Assembly: GCF_050314255.1 (NCBI RefSeq) | Contig: NZ_JBNPMZ010000002.1 | Location: 186,001 to 250,000 of the forward strand | Direction: 5' to 3' | Origin: Claveliimonas sp034178805 | GTDB taxonomy: Bacteria > Bacillota > Clostridia > Lachnospirales > Lachnospiraceae | Length of the DNA stretch: 64,000 bases | Shown: positions 50,647 to 58,820 of the stretch, piece by piece | Layout of the letters: each line of letters begins with the position of its first letter | How positions within the stretch are numbered: the first letter of the stretch is position 1 | Notes under the pieces: generated by a model | The model's input: only the letters and a program-made list of their open reading frames with translations | The model's database searches: none | Told to the model about the DNA's origin: nothing | Position numbers and translations under genes: made by a program

Positions 50647-51348
50647 TTATTCCATAAACTGATCGATGGTAAAAAGGTTATATTTCTTTGAAGTCTTCAT
50701 ATCCTCCTTCGTAAGCAGAAGTGCTTTCACCAGCTCTTCATTTTCTTTGACCGGTCCGGAGGATATCATGATTTTTATCGCTACCGGGAGCATGGTTTTA
50801 TAGGACAGACCTGTTAACATTCCCATTTTCCGGCTGGTTCGGTTCAGGCTGTTAATGCAGCAGATCAATATCTGCTCCGTCGGGTTGTTCTGATTCTGCA
50901 TGGTATAGCTTTCTATAAAATCATATTTTCTTCCCAGCCCGGCATAGAGTGTCTTGCAGTCCCCGGGATTTTCTTCGTCCCTTACATCGTAGAACATCTG
51001 TATTCCCGTCTGTTCGGAATCCTCGATCCGATAACGTTCAATCACGCTCTTTAAGACGCGTCTGCTCCGGCCATCATAGGAATACATATACTGCCGGTCC
51101 AGGAATTCTCCCCGCCGATATCCCGCCTCTTCCTTCTCGTCTGTCACTGCAAGAAGCTGAGCTGCCGACACCTTAAGCACACCTGCGATTTCATCCAGAG
51201 TAGCAATATCGAGGGAAATTAGTCCCTTCTCATACTTGGAAACCGTCGATTTGCTCTTGTGGATTTCATTTGCCAGCTCCTCCAGCGTCATCTTGTAAGC
51301 AAGACGGTATTTTTTAATATTTTTCCCCACACATTCTTCGATTCTCAT
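50647..51348 (-). CDS. XRE-family HTH regulator with long C-terminal domain
   Basis: 233 residues. The HTH fills residues about 8-65 (YKMTLEELANEIHKSKSTVS). The C-terminal 160 residues have no domain I can name (EQILICCINSLNRTSRKMGM). GGAGAAG precedes the ATG. It is divergent from brnQ with a 250-bp shared upstream region, so brnQ is a candidate target. Confidence 0.75.
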   Translation of the reverse strand: MRIEECVGKNIKKYRLAYKMTLEELANEIHKSKSTVSKYEKGLISLDIATLDEIAGVLKVSAAQLLAVTDEKEEAGYRRGEFLDRQYMYSYDGRSRRVLKSVIERYRIEDSEQTGIQMFYDVRDEENPGDCKTLYAGLGRKYDFIESYTMQNQNNPTEQILICCINSLNRTSRKMGMLTGLSYKTMLPVAIKIMISSGPVKENEELVKALLLTKEDMKTSKKYNLFTIDQFME

Positions 51349-51524
51349 AGTCTTCTCCGTTTCGTAAAAATCACTTTTTCCATGAAAAATATTTTAAATT
51401 CAGCTCTTCCCCTGTTTTTTTCGATTATTTCAGGAAAAAGTCTACTTTAAATACATAAACACGAAAAAAGTTTCCTGTCAAGACACTTTTCTCTATTTGC
51501 TTTGTTCTTTTTTTAACAATATAA

Positions 51525-51579
51525 TAATGCCAGGATTGCGTGAGTGCAAAGCGCAAAACAATCCGCAGGTATCATTATA
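51525..51579 (+). ncRNA. Candidate structured 5' leader of brnQ
   Basis: ATAATG-CC pairs with GG-TAT-CATTAT as an outer stem. Inside, GGATT-GCG pairs with CGC-AAAAC-AATCC around a loop (tgagtgcaaag). It ends 20 bp before the brnQ ATG, just upstream of GAGGAG. No T run follows, so control could act on translation. It matches no riboswitch class I can name. Confidence 0.45.
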
Positions 51580-51598
51580 TGTTTAGAGGAGCTTTGAG

Positions 51599-52915
51599 AT
51601 GAATCATAAATCTTTTAAAGATACATTTGTAATTGGATTTGCTATTTTTGCCATGTTCTTCGGTGCCGGCAACCTGATTTTTCCGCCTTATCTCGGATTG
51701 ATTGCAGGAAGGAACTGGTTCCTGGCATTTCTGTGCTTCATGGCAGTGGATATCGGACTCAGCCTCCTGGCCCTGCTCGTTGTAGCTAAAATCGGAAAGG
51801 GCGCGGCAGGTGTCACAGAAAAGCTTGGAAAGCTTCCGTCCATGCTGATCCTTTCCCTGAATGCAATCTGTCTCGGACCTTTGATTGCTATTCCGAGAAC
51901 CGCAGCAACTGCATATGAATTTTCCGTTGCACCATTTTTTCCGAAAATAAATGCGCCGGTTTTTTCCGTGATCTTTTTTGCAGTTGTCATCCTGTTCTGC
52001 CTGAAGCAGTCCAAAGTAATCGACATTATTGGAACCGTATTCGCTCCTCTGATTCTCGGAGCACTGATTATTTTAATTATTAAAGGAATCTTTATGCCGC
52101 TTGGAACAATTGACATTGCGGCATCTGTCCAGTCTGCCGCAGAGGCAGGCATTGGTGCCGGTTATCAGACCATGGATGTGATGGCAGCCATGATTCTTTC
52201 ATCCTCCATCCTGATAACTCTGGCTCAGAAGAGCTACACCACAAAGGAACAGCAGTTCCATATGATTTCCCGCTCCGGTATCATTGCCGCCGCAATACTG
52301 TTCATTGTATATGGCGGGCTTGCCTATCTGGGTGCTACCGTATCCGGAATCTACGGACCGGAGACAGACCGTGTGGCGCTTCTGATTGCAATTACCAAAG
52401 CATTACTCGGCGAGAAGGGAATGATCCTCCTTGGCATCCTGGTCTGTGCTGCATGCATGACACCAGCTATTGGATTATTGTCCTCCTCCGCCTCCTTCTT
52501 TGAAAAGCAGACCGGAAACAGAATCAGCTACCGGACCTTCGTATTTTTATTCGCGGGAGTCAGCTTCCTGATTTCCAACTTTGGAATCAGCCGTATCCTG
52601 AAACTCGCCGCCCCGATATTAAATATGATCTATCCGGTACTGATTCTCCTGGTCGTCCTTGGAATGATGAACAAATGGATTTCTCACCGCATCATTTACC
52701 GGCTCTCCGCCCTGAGCGTGATTGCGGTCAGCACTCTGACTACTTTATCAGAGTACATTCATATTCCATTTGACATCGCCAGCCTTCCATTATATCAGTA
52801 TGGATTCCAGTGGATTACTCCGGCACTGCTGTGCGGACTTCTGGGACTTATGATTGCAGAACGCAAACATCTGCTATCACCCGTTTTCCTTGGAAACGTG
52901 GGGATACGCGCTTAA
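51599..52915 (+). CDS. brnQ: Branched-chain amino acid:cation symporter BrnQ
   Basis: 438 residues with about 12 membrane helices. The N terminus is diagnostic: FVIGFAIFAMFFGAGNLIFP-PYLG, then AIPRTAATAYEF. It imports leucine, isoleucine and valine with Na+ or H+. GAGGAG lies 7 nt before the ATG. A structured leader precedes it and palindrome B terminates it. The divergent XRE gene may regulate it. Confidence 0.94.
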   Translation: MNHKSFKDTFVIGFAIFAMFFGAGNLIFPPYLGLIAGRNWFLAFLCFMAVDIGLSLLALLVVAKIGKGAAGVTEKLGKLPSMLILSLNAICLGPLIAIPRTAATAYEFSVAPFFPKINAPVFSVIFFAVVILFCLKQSKVIDIIGTVFAPLILGALIILIIKGIFMPLGTIDIAASVQSAAEAGIGAGYQTMDVMAAMILSSSILITLAQKSYTTKEQQFHMISRSGIIAAAILFIVYGGLAYLGATVSGIYGPETDRVALLIAITKALLGEKGMILLGILVCAACMTPAIGLLSSSASFFEKQTGNRISYRTFVFLFAGVSFLISNFGISRILKLAAPILNMIYPVLILLVVLGMMNKWISHRIIYRLSALSVIAVSTLTTLSEYIHIPFDIASLPLYQYGFQWITPALLCGLLGLMIAERKHLLSPVFLGNVGIRA

Positions 52916-52932
52916 CTTTTCTCATATTTTTC

Positions 52933-52990
52933 AAAATAGGGGACGGTTCTCTGTCCGGGATTAACCGGACGGAGAACCGTCCCCTATTTT
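52933..52990. repeat. Long palindrome, GGGGAC family (copy B)
   Basis: 26-bp arms (52933-52958 and 52965-52990, one G-U) around GATTAA. The arm starts AAAATAGGGGACGGTTCTCT, the same core as copy A. It lies between the convergent brnQ and potCD genes and covers the potCD stop codon, so it probably terminates both. Confidence 0.9.
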
Positions 52991-54881
52991 ATTCCGCATT
53001 ACTTGCGGCAATCTTTACTTTACTCCACAGATTACTGATGATCTTTCTGGTATCTTCGTTGTAAACAAATACCTCATCTTTATCATAACCCATTCTCGGC
53101 ATATAGGCCTCAATTCCCTCGTAATCTCCGCCTTCACCATAAAGTTCTTCCATAACCTCCCGGTTTGCCGAAGTATATCCAACATAACTGGAGTTATCAT
53201 ATGCCCCGTCGTAATCGGTTGCATAGTTGATAAATGCATGTGCAAGCTCCGGATTCTTCGCATTCTTCGGAATTACCATCGCATCGGACCACAGATTGGT
53301 TCCTTCGTTTGGAAGATAGAATCCCATATCTTCATTTTCAGCCATGACATAGGCTGCATCACCGGAATAAATCAGTCCCAACGCCTTTCTTCCCTGTGCC
53401 ATGTTGTCAATGATCTCATCCGTCACAATCTCCGTTTTCATGGTCTGTACACATTTCACCAGCCACTCATAAGCCTCATTAATCTCCGCTTCACTTTCCG
53501 TATTCATGGAGTATCCCAAAGCCTTTAACGCCATCATGAATGAATCTCTTTCAGAATCATACAGGTAAATGTCACCTTTGTATTTTTCATCCAGGAAAAT
53601 GTTAAATCCTTCCATTTCCAGATCTTCGATATCTACCTTATTCTTATCATATACAATTCCAACGGTTCCCCAGAAATACGGAACAGAATAGTCATTATTC
53701 GGATCATACGGAAGGCCTTTCACTTCATCAACAAGTTTGTCCATACAATCCAGCTTGGATTTATCCAACTTCTGCAGATAATCTTCTTCGATCAGACGCT
53801 GGATCATATAATCACTCGGGACAAGAAGATCGTAGGATTCTCCATTTGCCACCTTGATATACATCTGCTCGTTGGAATCGAAGTTCTCCATAACAACGGT
53901 AGCTCCCGTTTCTTCTTCAAAGTCTTTAATAATATTTTCACCCGTATATTCTCCCCAGTTATAAATATGAAGAGTCTCACCCTCAAACGGACGGGAAGAA
54001 CTGATTCCTCCGAAACGGAACACACTCACTGCAACAAGAATCAGAGCCAGAGCCCCTGCTGCCGGAATCAGGATTCGCTTCTTTCCGGCCTCGGTTTTCA
54101 TTAACTTATTCGTTCGAAGCATCGGAACGACATTTACAAGAATCAGTGCGATGGTAATAATGACTACCACCAGAGTGGAAACCGCATTAATACTCGGATT
54201 TACACGCTTACTCATGGTGTATACCACGATACTTAAGTTCTTTACACCACGTCCCGTTACAAAATAGGAAATAATAAAATCATCCACGGACATGGTAAAT
54301 GCAATCAGTGCTCCGGAAATAATTCCCGGTGTGATCTGCGGAACAATGACCTTGATCAGAGCCTGCCAGGGTGTTGCTCCCAAGTCCATAGCCGCATCCG
54401 CAAGATTGGGATCCAGCGAACGGATCTTCGGCATAACCGACAATATCACATAAGGAATACAGAATGCGATATGGGCCAGGAGCATGGTCACATATCCTTT
54501 TTCAACCTTGAATGTGATAAACAAAAGCATAAAGCCGATTGCCGTCACAATCTCCGGATTCATCAACGGAAGATTATTCACCTGGTCCATCAGATTGCGG
54601 ACAATCTTTTTGGATTTACTGAGACCAATCGCTGTAATCGTTCCCACTACCGTAGAAATAGCTGTCGCAAGAATGGCAACACTGAACGTAGTATACAGGG
54701 CCTCCATCATATCACCGGATTCCATCATATGCTGATACCAGCGCAGTGAAAATCCTGTAAACGCTGTCAGCGATTTTCCACTGTTAAAGGAAAATATAAT
54801 CATGTAAATAATCGGCAGATAGAAGAAAATAATCATCAAAGCCATTAAAATCTTTCCAAAGGTACGTTTGCTTTTCTTCAT
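52989..54881 (-). CDS. potCD: Polyamine ABC transporter: permease PotC fused to binding protein PotD
   Basis: 630 residues. Residues 1-255 are a PotC-type permease with six helices and the EAA loop (MDLGATPWQALIKVIVPQIT). A seventh hydrophobic segment (about 276-294, ILIPAAGALALILVAVSVF) tethers the C-terminal part. That part (about 305-630) is PotD-like: LHIYNWGEYTGENIIKDFEE, SYDLLVPSDYMIQRLIEEDY, YFWGTVGIVYDKNKV. The binding protein would be held at the outer membrane face by its own permease. It imports spermidine or putrescine. It follows potB by 5 bp. Confidence 0.95.
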   Translation of the reverse strand: MKKSKRTFGKILMALMIIFFYLPIIYMIIFSFNSGKSLTAFTGFSLRWYQHMMESGDMMEALYTTFSVAILATAISTVVGTITAIGLSKSKKIVRNLMDQVNNLPLMNPEIVTAIGFMLLFITFKVEKGYVTMLLAHIAFCIPYVILSVMPKIRSLDPNLADAAMDLGATPWQALIKVIVPQITPGIISGALIAFTMSVDDFIISYFVTGRGVKNLSIVVYTMSKRVNPSINAVSTLVVVIITIALILVNVVPMLRTNKLMKTEAGKKRILIPAAGALALILVAVSVFRFGGISSSRPFEGETLHIYNWGEYTGENIIKDFEEETGATVVMENFDSNEQMYIKVANGESYDLLVPSDYMIQRLIEEDYLQKLDKSKLDCMDKLVDEVKGLPYDPNNDYSVPYFWGTVGIVYDKNKVDIEDLEMEGFNIFLDEKYKGDIYLYDSERDSFMMALKALGYSMNTESEAEINEAYEWLVKCVQTMKTEIVTDEIIDNMAQGRKALGLIYSGDAAYVMAENEDMGFYLPNEGTNLWSDAMVIPKNAKNPELAHAFINYATDYDGAYDNSSYVGYTSANREVMEELYGEGGDYEGIEAYMPRMGYDKDEVFVYNEDTRKIISNLWSKVKIAASNAE

Positions 54882-54886
54882 AATGA

Positions 54887-55723
54887 TTATTCCTCCTTTC
54901 CGCCCTGATTTCTGATTTCCACCTTACGAACCAGCATCATAAGCAGCATCATGATCACTGCCATAATCATGGAGATGGCACTTCCGAAGTTCCATTCTCC
55001 CACCGTAATGAACTGATTCTCAATCAGGTTACCGATCAGGAAGTACTGTCCGCCGCCCAGAAGCTTCGGGATAAAGAAGGAACTGACCGCCGGCAGGAAT
55101 ACCAGTGTAATTCCGTTAATAACGCCCGGCAGAGACAGAGGCAGTGTAACCCGCATAAAGGTCTGCACCGGATTTGCTCCCAGATCCGCACTCGCCTCAA
55201 GAAGGGAGTGATCCATCTTACACAGGGACGTATTAATCTGTAAAATCATGAATGGCACAAAGTTATATACCATTCCAAGAAGCACTGCCCCTTCCGTATA
55301 GAGCAGTTCTGTATTTCCAAGTCCGATAAAACTCAGAATTCTCTGAAATAATCCACCTTCGCTGAGAAGACCGATCCATGCATAGGTTCTTACCAGCATG
55401 TTGATCCATGTAGGCAGTGTAATACACAGAACCAGGATGTTCTGCATTTTTTCACTGCTTCTTGCGATAAAATACGCCACCGGATATCCCAGAAGCAGGC
55501 AGATAATCGTTGTTTTAATTGCAATCAAAAGAGAACGCCAAAGTATAATCAAAAAGTCAGGGTCGGTAAAAAATTTGACGTAATGGTCCATTGTAAGGGT
55601 AAAAGAAATAATACTGTTTCCCGGCTCTGCCACAGAATACAGCGCAATCAGAGCCATGGGAAGAATCAGCATCAAGGTTGCCCAGACAATGTACGGGACT
55701 GCTAATTGTGAAAATCTTTTCAT
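54887..55723 (-). CDS. potB: Polyamine ABC transporter permease PotB
   Basis: 278 residues with six membrane helices and the EAA loop EASADLGANPVQTFMRVTLP. It pairs with the PotC half of the fusion. The ATG follows the potA stop by one base, so translation is probably coupled; the ribosome site is weak. Confidence 0.94.
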   Translation of the reverse strand: MKRFSQLAVPYIVWATLMLILPMALIALYSVAEPGNSIISFTLTMDHYVKFFTDPDFLIILWRSLLIAIKTTIICLLLGYPVAYFIARSSEKMQNILVLCITLPTWINMLVRTYAWIGLLSEGGLFQRILSFIGLGNTELLYTEGAVLLGMVYNFVPFMILQINTSLCKMDHSLLEASADLGANPVQTFMRVTLPLSLPGVINGITLVFLPAVSSFFIPKLLGGGQYFLIGNLIENQFITVGEWNFGSAISMIMAVIMMLLMMLVRKVEIRNQGGKEE

Positions 55724-55724
55724 G

Positions 55725-57302
55725 CTAGTAATCTAACCTTGACATTACATGAATATCTTCCGGGAAGAATGTCAGTCCGACCTCCTGGCCTTCCTCCGTA
55801 TAATCAGTGGTATGAATCTTAAATTCCCGTCCGGTTGTGGAGAAGGTAATCTTGTAAATTCCCTCCTTCACCTCTGACGGCTCAAAATCATAATCTACAC
55901 TGATATCGATACTTTCATCCTCATTGCTCAACTTCCAGCCCTGTGCATTTGCCCAGGTCTTAATATCTGTATCCAGTGCCTGAGATTCAACGATCTCGTC
56001 TACCGTTTTAATAAAGTTAAACGCCATAATCGCTTCATTTGCCTTCTCATTCTTAACAAATGGCTGATTTACCACGAAAATGGTTCTCTCAATACTGGTG
56101 CCATTAGAAGTAGAGAATTTTACCGGATACTGTCCCTCTTCTTCCTGAAGATCATATTCAATCTTGGCAATAGAGATATATTCATCATTCTCCGGATCCC
56201 AGGCCTGAGCATTGGAACGGGCAATGATTTCCTTATCATCCAGGTCCTTCACATCCTCCAGATCCACATAGAAGTTATTTGCGCTGATCTTCTCCCTGCC
56301 ATCCTCGCTGGTCACATCATGATTATGGATCACGCGCATATTAACCGTAACACTGGTTCCGGGTACTGTCTCAACAATAATCTCATAGTGAACGCCCTTA
56401 AACAGAACGCTTAAGACCTCGCCCGTCATCTTACCATCTTTTACATCTACGATGTCTATATCCTCAGGTCTGATAACAACGTCAACTTTTTCGTTTTCTT
56501 TGAAACCATAATCTACACAATCAAAGGTGATGTCATCGAAACGAACCTTGTAATCCTCCAGCATCGTTCCGGGAAGAATATTACTTTCCCCGATAAAGTT
56601 GGCAACAAAGCGATTTGACGGCTCATTATAAATCTCCTGTGGTGTACCGATCTGCTGAATCTCTCCATTTTTCATAACCACGATCTTGTCCGACATCGTC
56701 AGAGCCTCTTCCTGATCATGAGTTACAAAAATAAAGGTGATTCCGACCTCCTGCTGAATTCTCTTCAACTCATACTGCATCTCCTTACGGAGCTTCAGAT
56801 CCAGTGCCGCAAGCGGCTCATCCAGAAGCAGAACCTTAGGCTCATTTACAAGCGCTCTTGCAATGGCCACACGCTGCTGCTGTCCACCGGAAAGCAGGGT
56901 TGTATTCTTATCCTCATAACCTTCCAGACCGATCAGCTTCAGCATCTTCATAACCTTCTGGTCAATGATGTCTTTACTCATCTTCTTAATTTTCAATCCA
57001 AAAGCAATATTTTCATATACACTCAAATGAGGAAATAATGCATATTTCTGAAATACCGTATTCAATTCTCTCTCATAAGGCGGCTTCTGACTGATTTCTT
57101 CACCGTCAAAAATCACCTTTCCCTCATCTGCATCCAGGAATCCGCCCAGAATCCGAAGCAGTGTTGTTTTTCCGCATCCACTTGGTCCAAGCAGGGTCAC
57201 GAACTCATTTTCATAAATGTCCAGGTTCACACCCTTTAAGACAATCTGTCCATCAAAACTTTTTACAATATTGCGAAACTCTATCAGTTTCTTTTCCTCC
57301 AT
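55725..57302 (-). CDS. potA: Polyamine ABC transporter ATPase PotA with two extra Ig-like repeats
   Basis: 525 residues against the usual 350-380. Residues 1-240 are a standard ATPase: Walker A GPSGCGKTT, LLSGGQQQRVAIARALV, Walker B VLLLDEPLAALDLKLRKEM. A TOBE domain follows (VVIRPEDIDIV, GEVLSVLFKGVHYEI). Between about 350 and 510 are two related beta-rich units (SNAQAWDPENDEY...GQYPVKFST and ANAQGWKLSNEDE...GIYKITFST). The TOBE end GQEVGLTFFPEDIHVM closes the protein, so the units are inserted within TOBE. It is the first transport gene, after the XRE-cupin regulator. Confidence 0.94.
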   Translation of the reverse strand: MEEKKLIEFRNIVKSFDGQIVLKGVNLDIYENEFVTLLGPSGCGKTTLLRILGGFLDADEGKVIFDGEEISQKPPYERELNTVFQKYALFPHLSVYENIAFGLKIKKMSKDIIDQKVMKMLKLIGLEGYEDKNTTLLSGGQQQRVAIARALVNEPKVLLLDEPLAALDLKLRKEMQYELKRIQQEVGITFIFVTHDQEEALTMSDKIVVMKNGEIQQIGTPQEIYNEPSNRFVANFIGESNILPGTMLEDYKVRFDDITFDCVDYGFKENEKVDVVIRPEDIDIVDVKDGKMTGEVLSVLFKGVHYEIIVETVPGTSVTVNMRVIHNHDVTSEDGREKISANNFYVDLEDVKDLDDKEIIARSNAQAWDPENDEYISIAKIEYDLQEEEGQYPVKFSTSNGTSIERTIFVVNQPFVKNEKANEAIMAFNFIKTVDEIVESQALDTDIKTWANAQGWKLSNEDESIDISVDYDFEPSEVKEGIYKITFSTTGREFKIHTTDYTEEGQEVGLTFFPEDIHVMSRLDY

Positions 57303-57317
57303 CTCACCTTCTCCTTC

Positions 57318-57851
57318 CTAGAACATCGGCGGTGTTGTAACCCACAACACCTTAGCCTCACTACTTCCATGGTTATATAAGTAGTGGCTTTTCGTTCCAT
57401 CTAAATAAAAGGTTTCCTGTGCCTTTAATTTGTACTTTTTATTTCCCAGTACCAGCGTCACAGTCCCCTTCAAAACATACCCGAACTCCTCTCCGTGATG
57501 GGCCAGCATCTCCTGACTCTTCTTATGGGGCGCAAGTGTAAGCAGAATCGGCTCCATTTCATTCTTCTGCGCATTGGGAATCACCCACTCAATCGTATAA
57601 TCATCCTGTTTATCCTCGAAGAAATCCTGTGTGGAAAATACGATCTGCTTCTCCTCCTCTTCACGGAAAAACTCAGATAAATTGGTTCCCAGTGCCTCCA
57701 GAATATCCTCCAGAGTAGCAATGCTCGGGGCAGTAAGATTTCTTTCCACCTGTGAAAGAAATCCTTTTGTTAGTTCACTTCTTGAAGCCAGGTCTCCAAG
57801 CGTCAGATCGTTCTGAAGCCTGAGCTCCTTAAGCTTCTTTCCGATGTCCAA
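57318..57851 (-). CDS. XRE-cupin regulator (PuuR-like) of the polyamine operon
   Basis: 177 residues. HTH at about 5-60 (DLTLGDLASRSELTKGFLSQ) and a C-terminal cupin (about 105-175, HHGEEFGYVLKGTVTLVLGN). This architecture is common in regulators that sense polyamines or related amines. The start is TTG, with GGGAGG 7 nt upstream. It ends 15 bp before potA, so it is the first gene of the pot operon and likely its regulator. Confidence 0.9.
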   Translation of the reverse strand: MDIGKKLKELRLQNDLTLGDLASRSELTKGFLSQVERNLTAPSIATLEDILEALGTNLSEFFREEEEKQIVFSTQDFFEDKQDDYTIEWVIPNAQKNEMEPILLTLAPHKKSQEMLAHHGEEFGYVLKGTVTLVLGNKKYKLKAQETFYLDGTKSHYLYNHGSSEAKVLWVTTPPMF

Positions 57852-57961
57852 AATTTCACCTCCCGTTTTGTAATACTATACTTTTTTTTAAAAATTACCT
57901 AACATTTTCTATTATACATAAAACTACATATATTGCAATAGTTCGACAAACAAAATAATTT

Positions 57962-58004
57962 GGGGACAGGTTCCTCGACTCATTGAGCCGAGGAACCTGT
58001 CCCC
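57962..58004. repeat. Long palindrome, GGGGAC family (copy D)
   Basis: 21-bp arms starting GGGGACAGGTTCCTCG (57962-57982 and 57984-58004, one mismatch) around one base. It is nearly identical to copy C at 34990-35030. It lies 15 bp beyond the stop of the HD gene at 58019 and upstream of the pot operon. Confidence 0.9.
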
Positions 58005-58018
58005 GTTATCACTGTCCG

Positions 58019-58783
58019 TTAACTCCTCATATATTCATTTATCATCTTCCGAAGTTTTTCCATCTTCTGAACCGTATCCGGATTCGTGTAAGGAATCCGA
58101 TCAATAATCCTGTCCAGGTAATTCTCTTCCCGGATAATCGAAAATGTCTCCGGGAAATTAATGTCGAAAAAGTAAACAATATAAGATACCCAGTAATCAA
58201 TTTTGTTTCTTCTATCCGCTGATTTAATACACTTATGGTTCAGGCAATATTCCCACACCTTCTCCGTGATTTCCTGACTTCCAACAGATTGTGCATCCAT
58301 GCCAAGCAATACCTCTATGGACTCCTCCAGCTTCACACGGCAATTATCCAGCTTGTCTGCATCCCGGATCAGCTTTGCATGAAGAAGAGTCTGTTCATCC
58401 CGGATATCCGGCAATTCATAGTCACTGTGGTGAGCAATCGCTGTGCGGATCACCTCATCCCAAGTATCCTCCTTCACAAATCTTCGAATCATCTTCCTCT
58501 CACCAAAGAGAATTTCCACCCCGTAGGACGCATGATCCATAGTTGTTGGCTCGAAGCTGTCAAACTGCTTGATCTGCTCAAACCGTCCAATATCGTGAAG
58601 CAGCGCAATCAACTCCGCCAGACATTTATCTTCCTCCGATAAATTCATACGCCTGGCAATCTCTGCGGCACAGTGAACCACTCCTTCTGTGTGGATTATT
58701 TTCAATTTAATCTTTTCATTTTCTCGATCAAAGGAAGCCAGATAGTCCTGAAATTCCTTCCGTGCAAATTCTATGTTCATCAT
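58019..58783 (-). CDS. HD-domain phosphohydrolase
   Basis: 254 residues. HD-type metal site: HTEGVVHCAAEIARRM, LIALLHDIGRFEQIKQFDSF, AIAHHSDYELPD and IRDADKLDNCRVKLEE, the H...HD...D set with extra His. It probably hydrolyses a nucleotide phosphate; the substrate is unknown. The first ATG (58783) and the next (58780) are both possible. It stands between the MATE gene and palindrome D. Confidence 0.85.
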   Translation of the reverse strand: MMNIEFARKEFQDYLASFDRENEKIKLKIIHTEGVVHCAAEIARRMNLSEEDKCLAELIALLHDIGRFEQIKQFDSFEPTTMDHASYGVEILFGERKMIRRFVKEDTWDEVIRTAIAHHSDYELPDIRDEQTLLHAKLIRDADKLDNCRVKLEESIEVLLGMDAQSVGSQEITEKVWEYCLNHKCIKSADRRNKIDYWVSYIVYFFDINFPETFSIIREENYLDRIIDRIPYTNPDTVQKMEKLRKMINEYMRS

Positions 58784-58820
58784 TATTTTTACCCGTTATT
58801 CTCCAGTTATATTTATTCAG

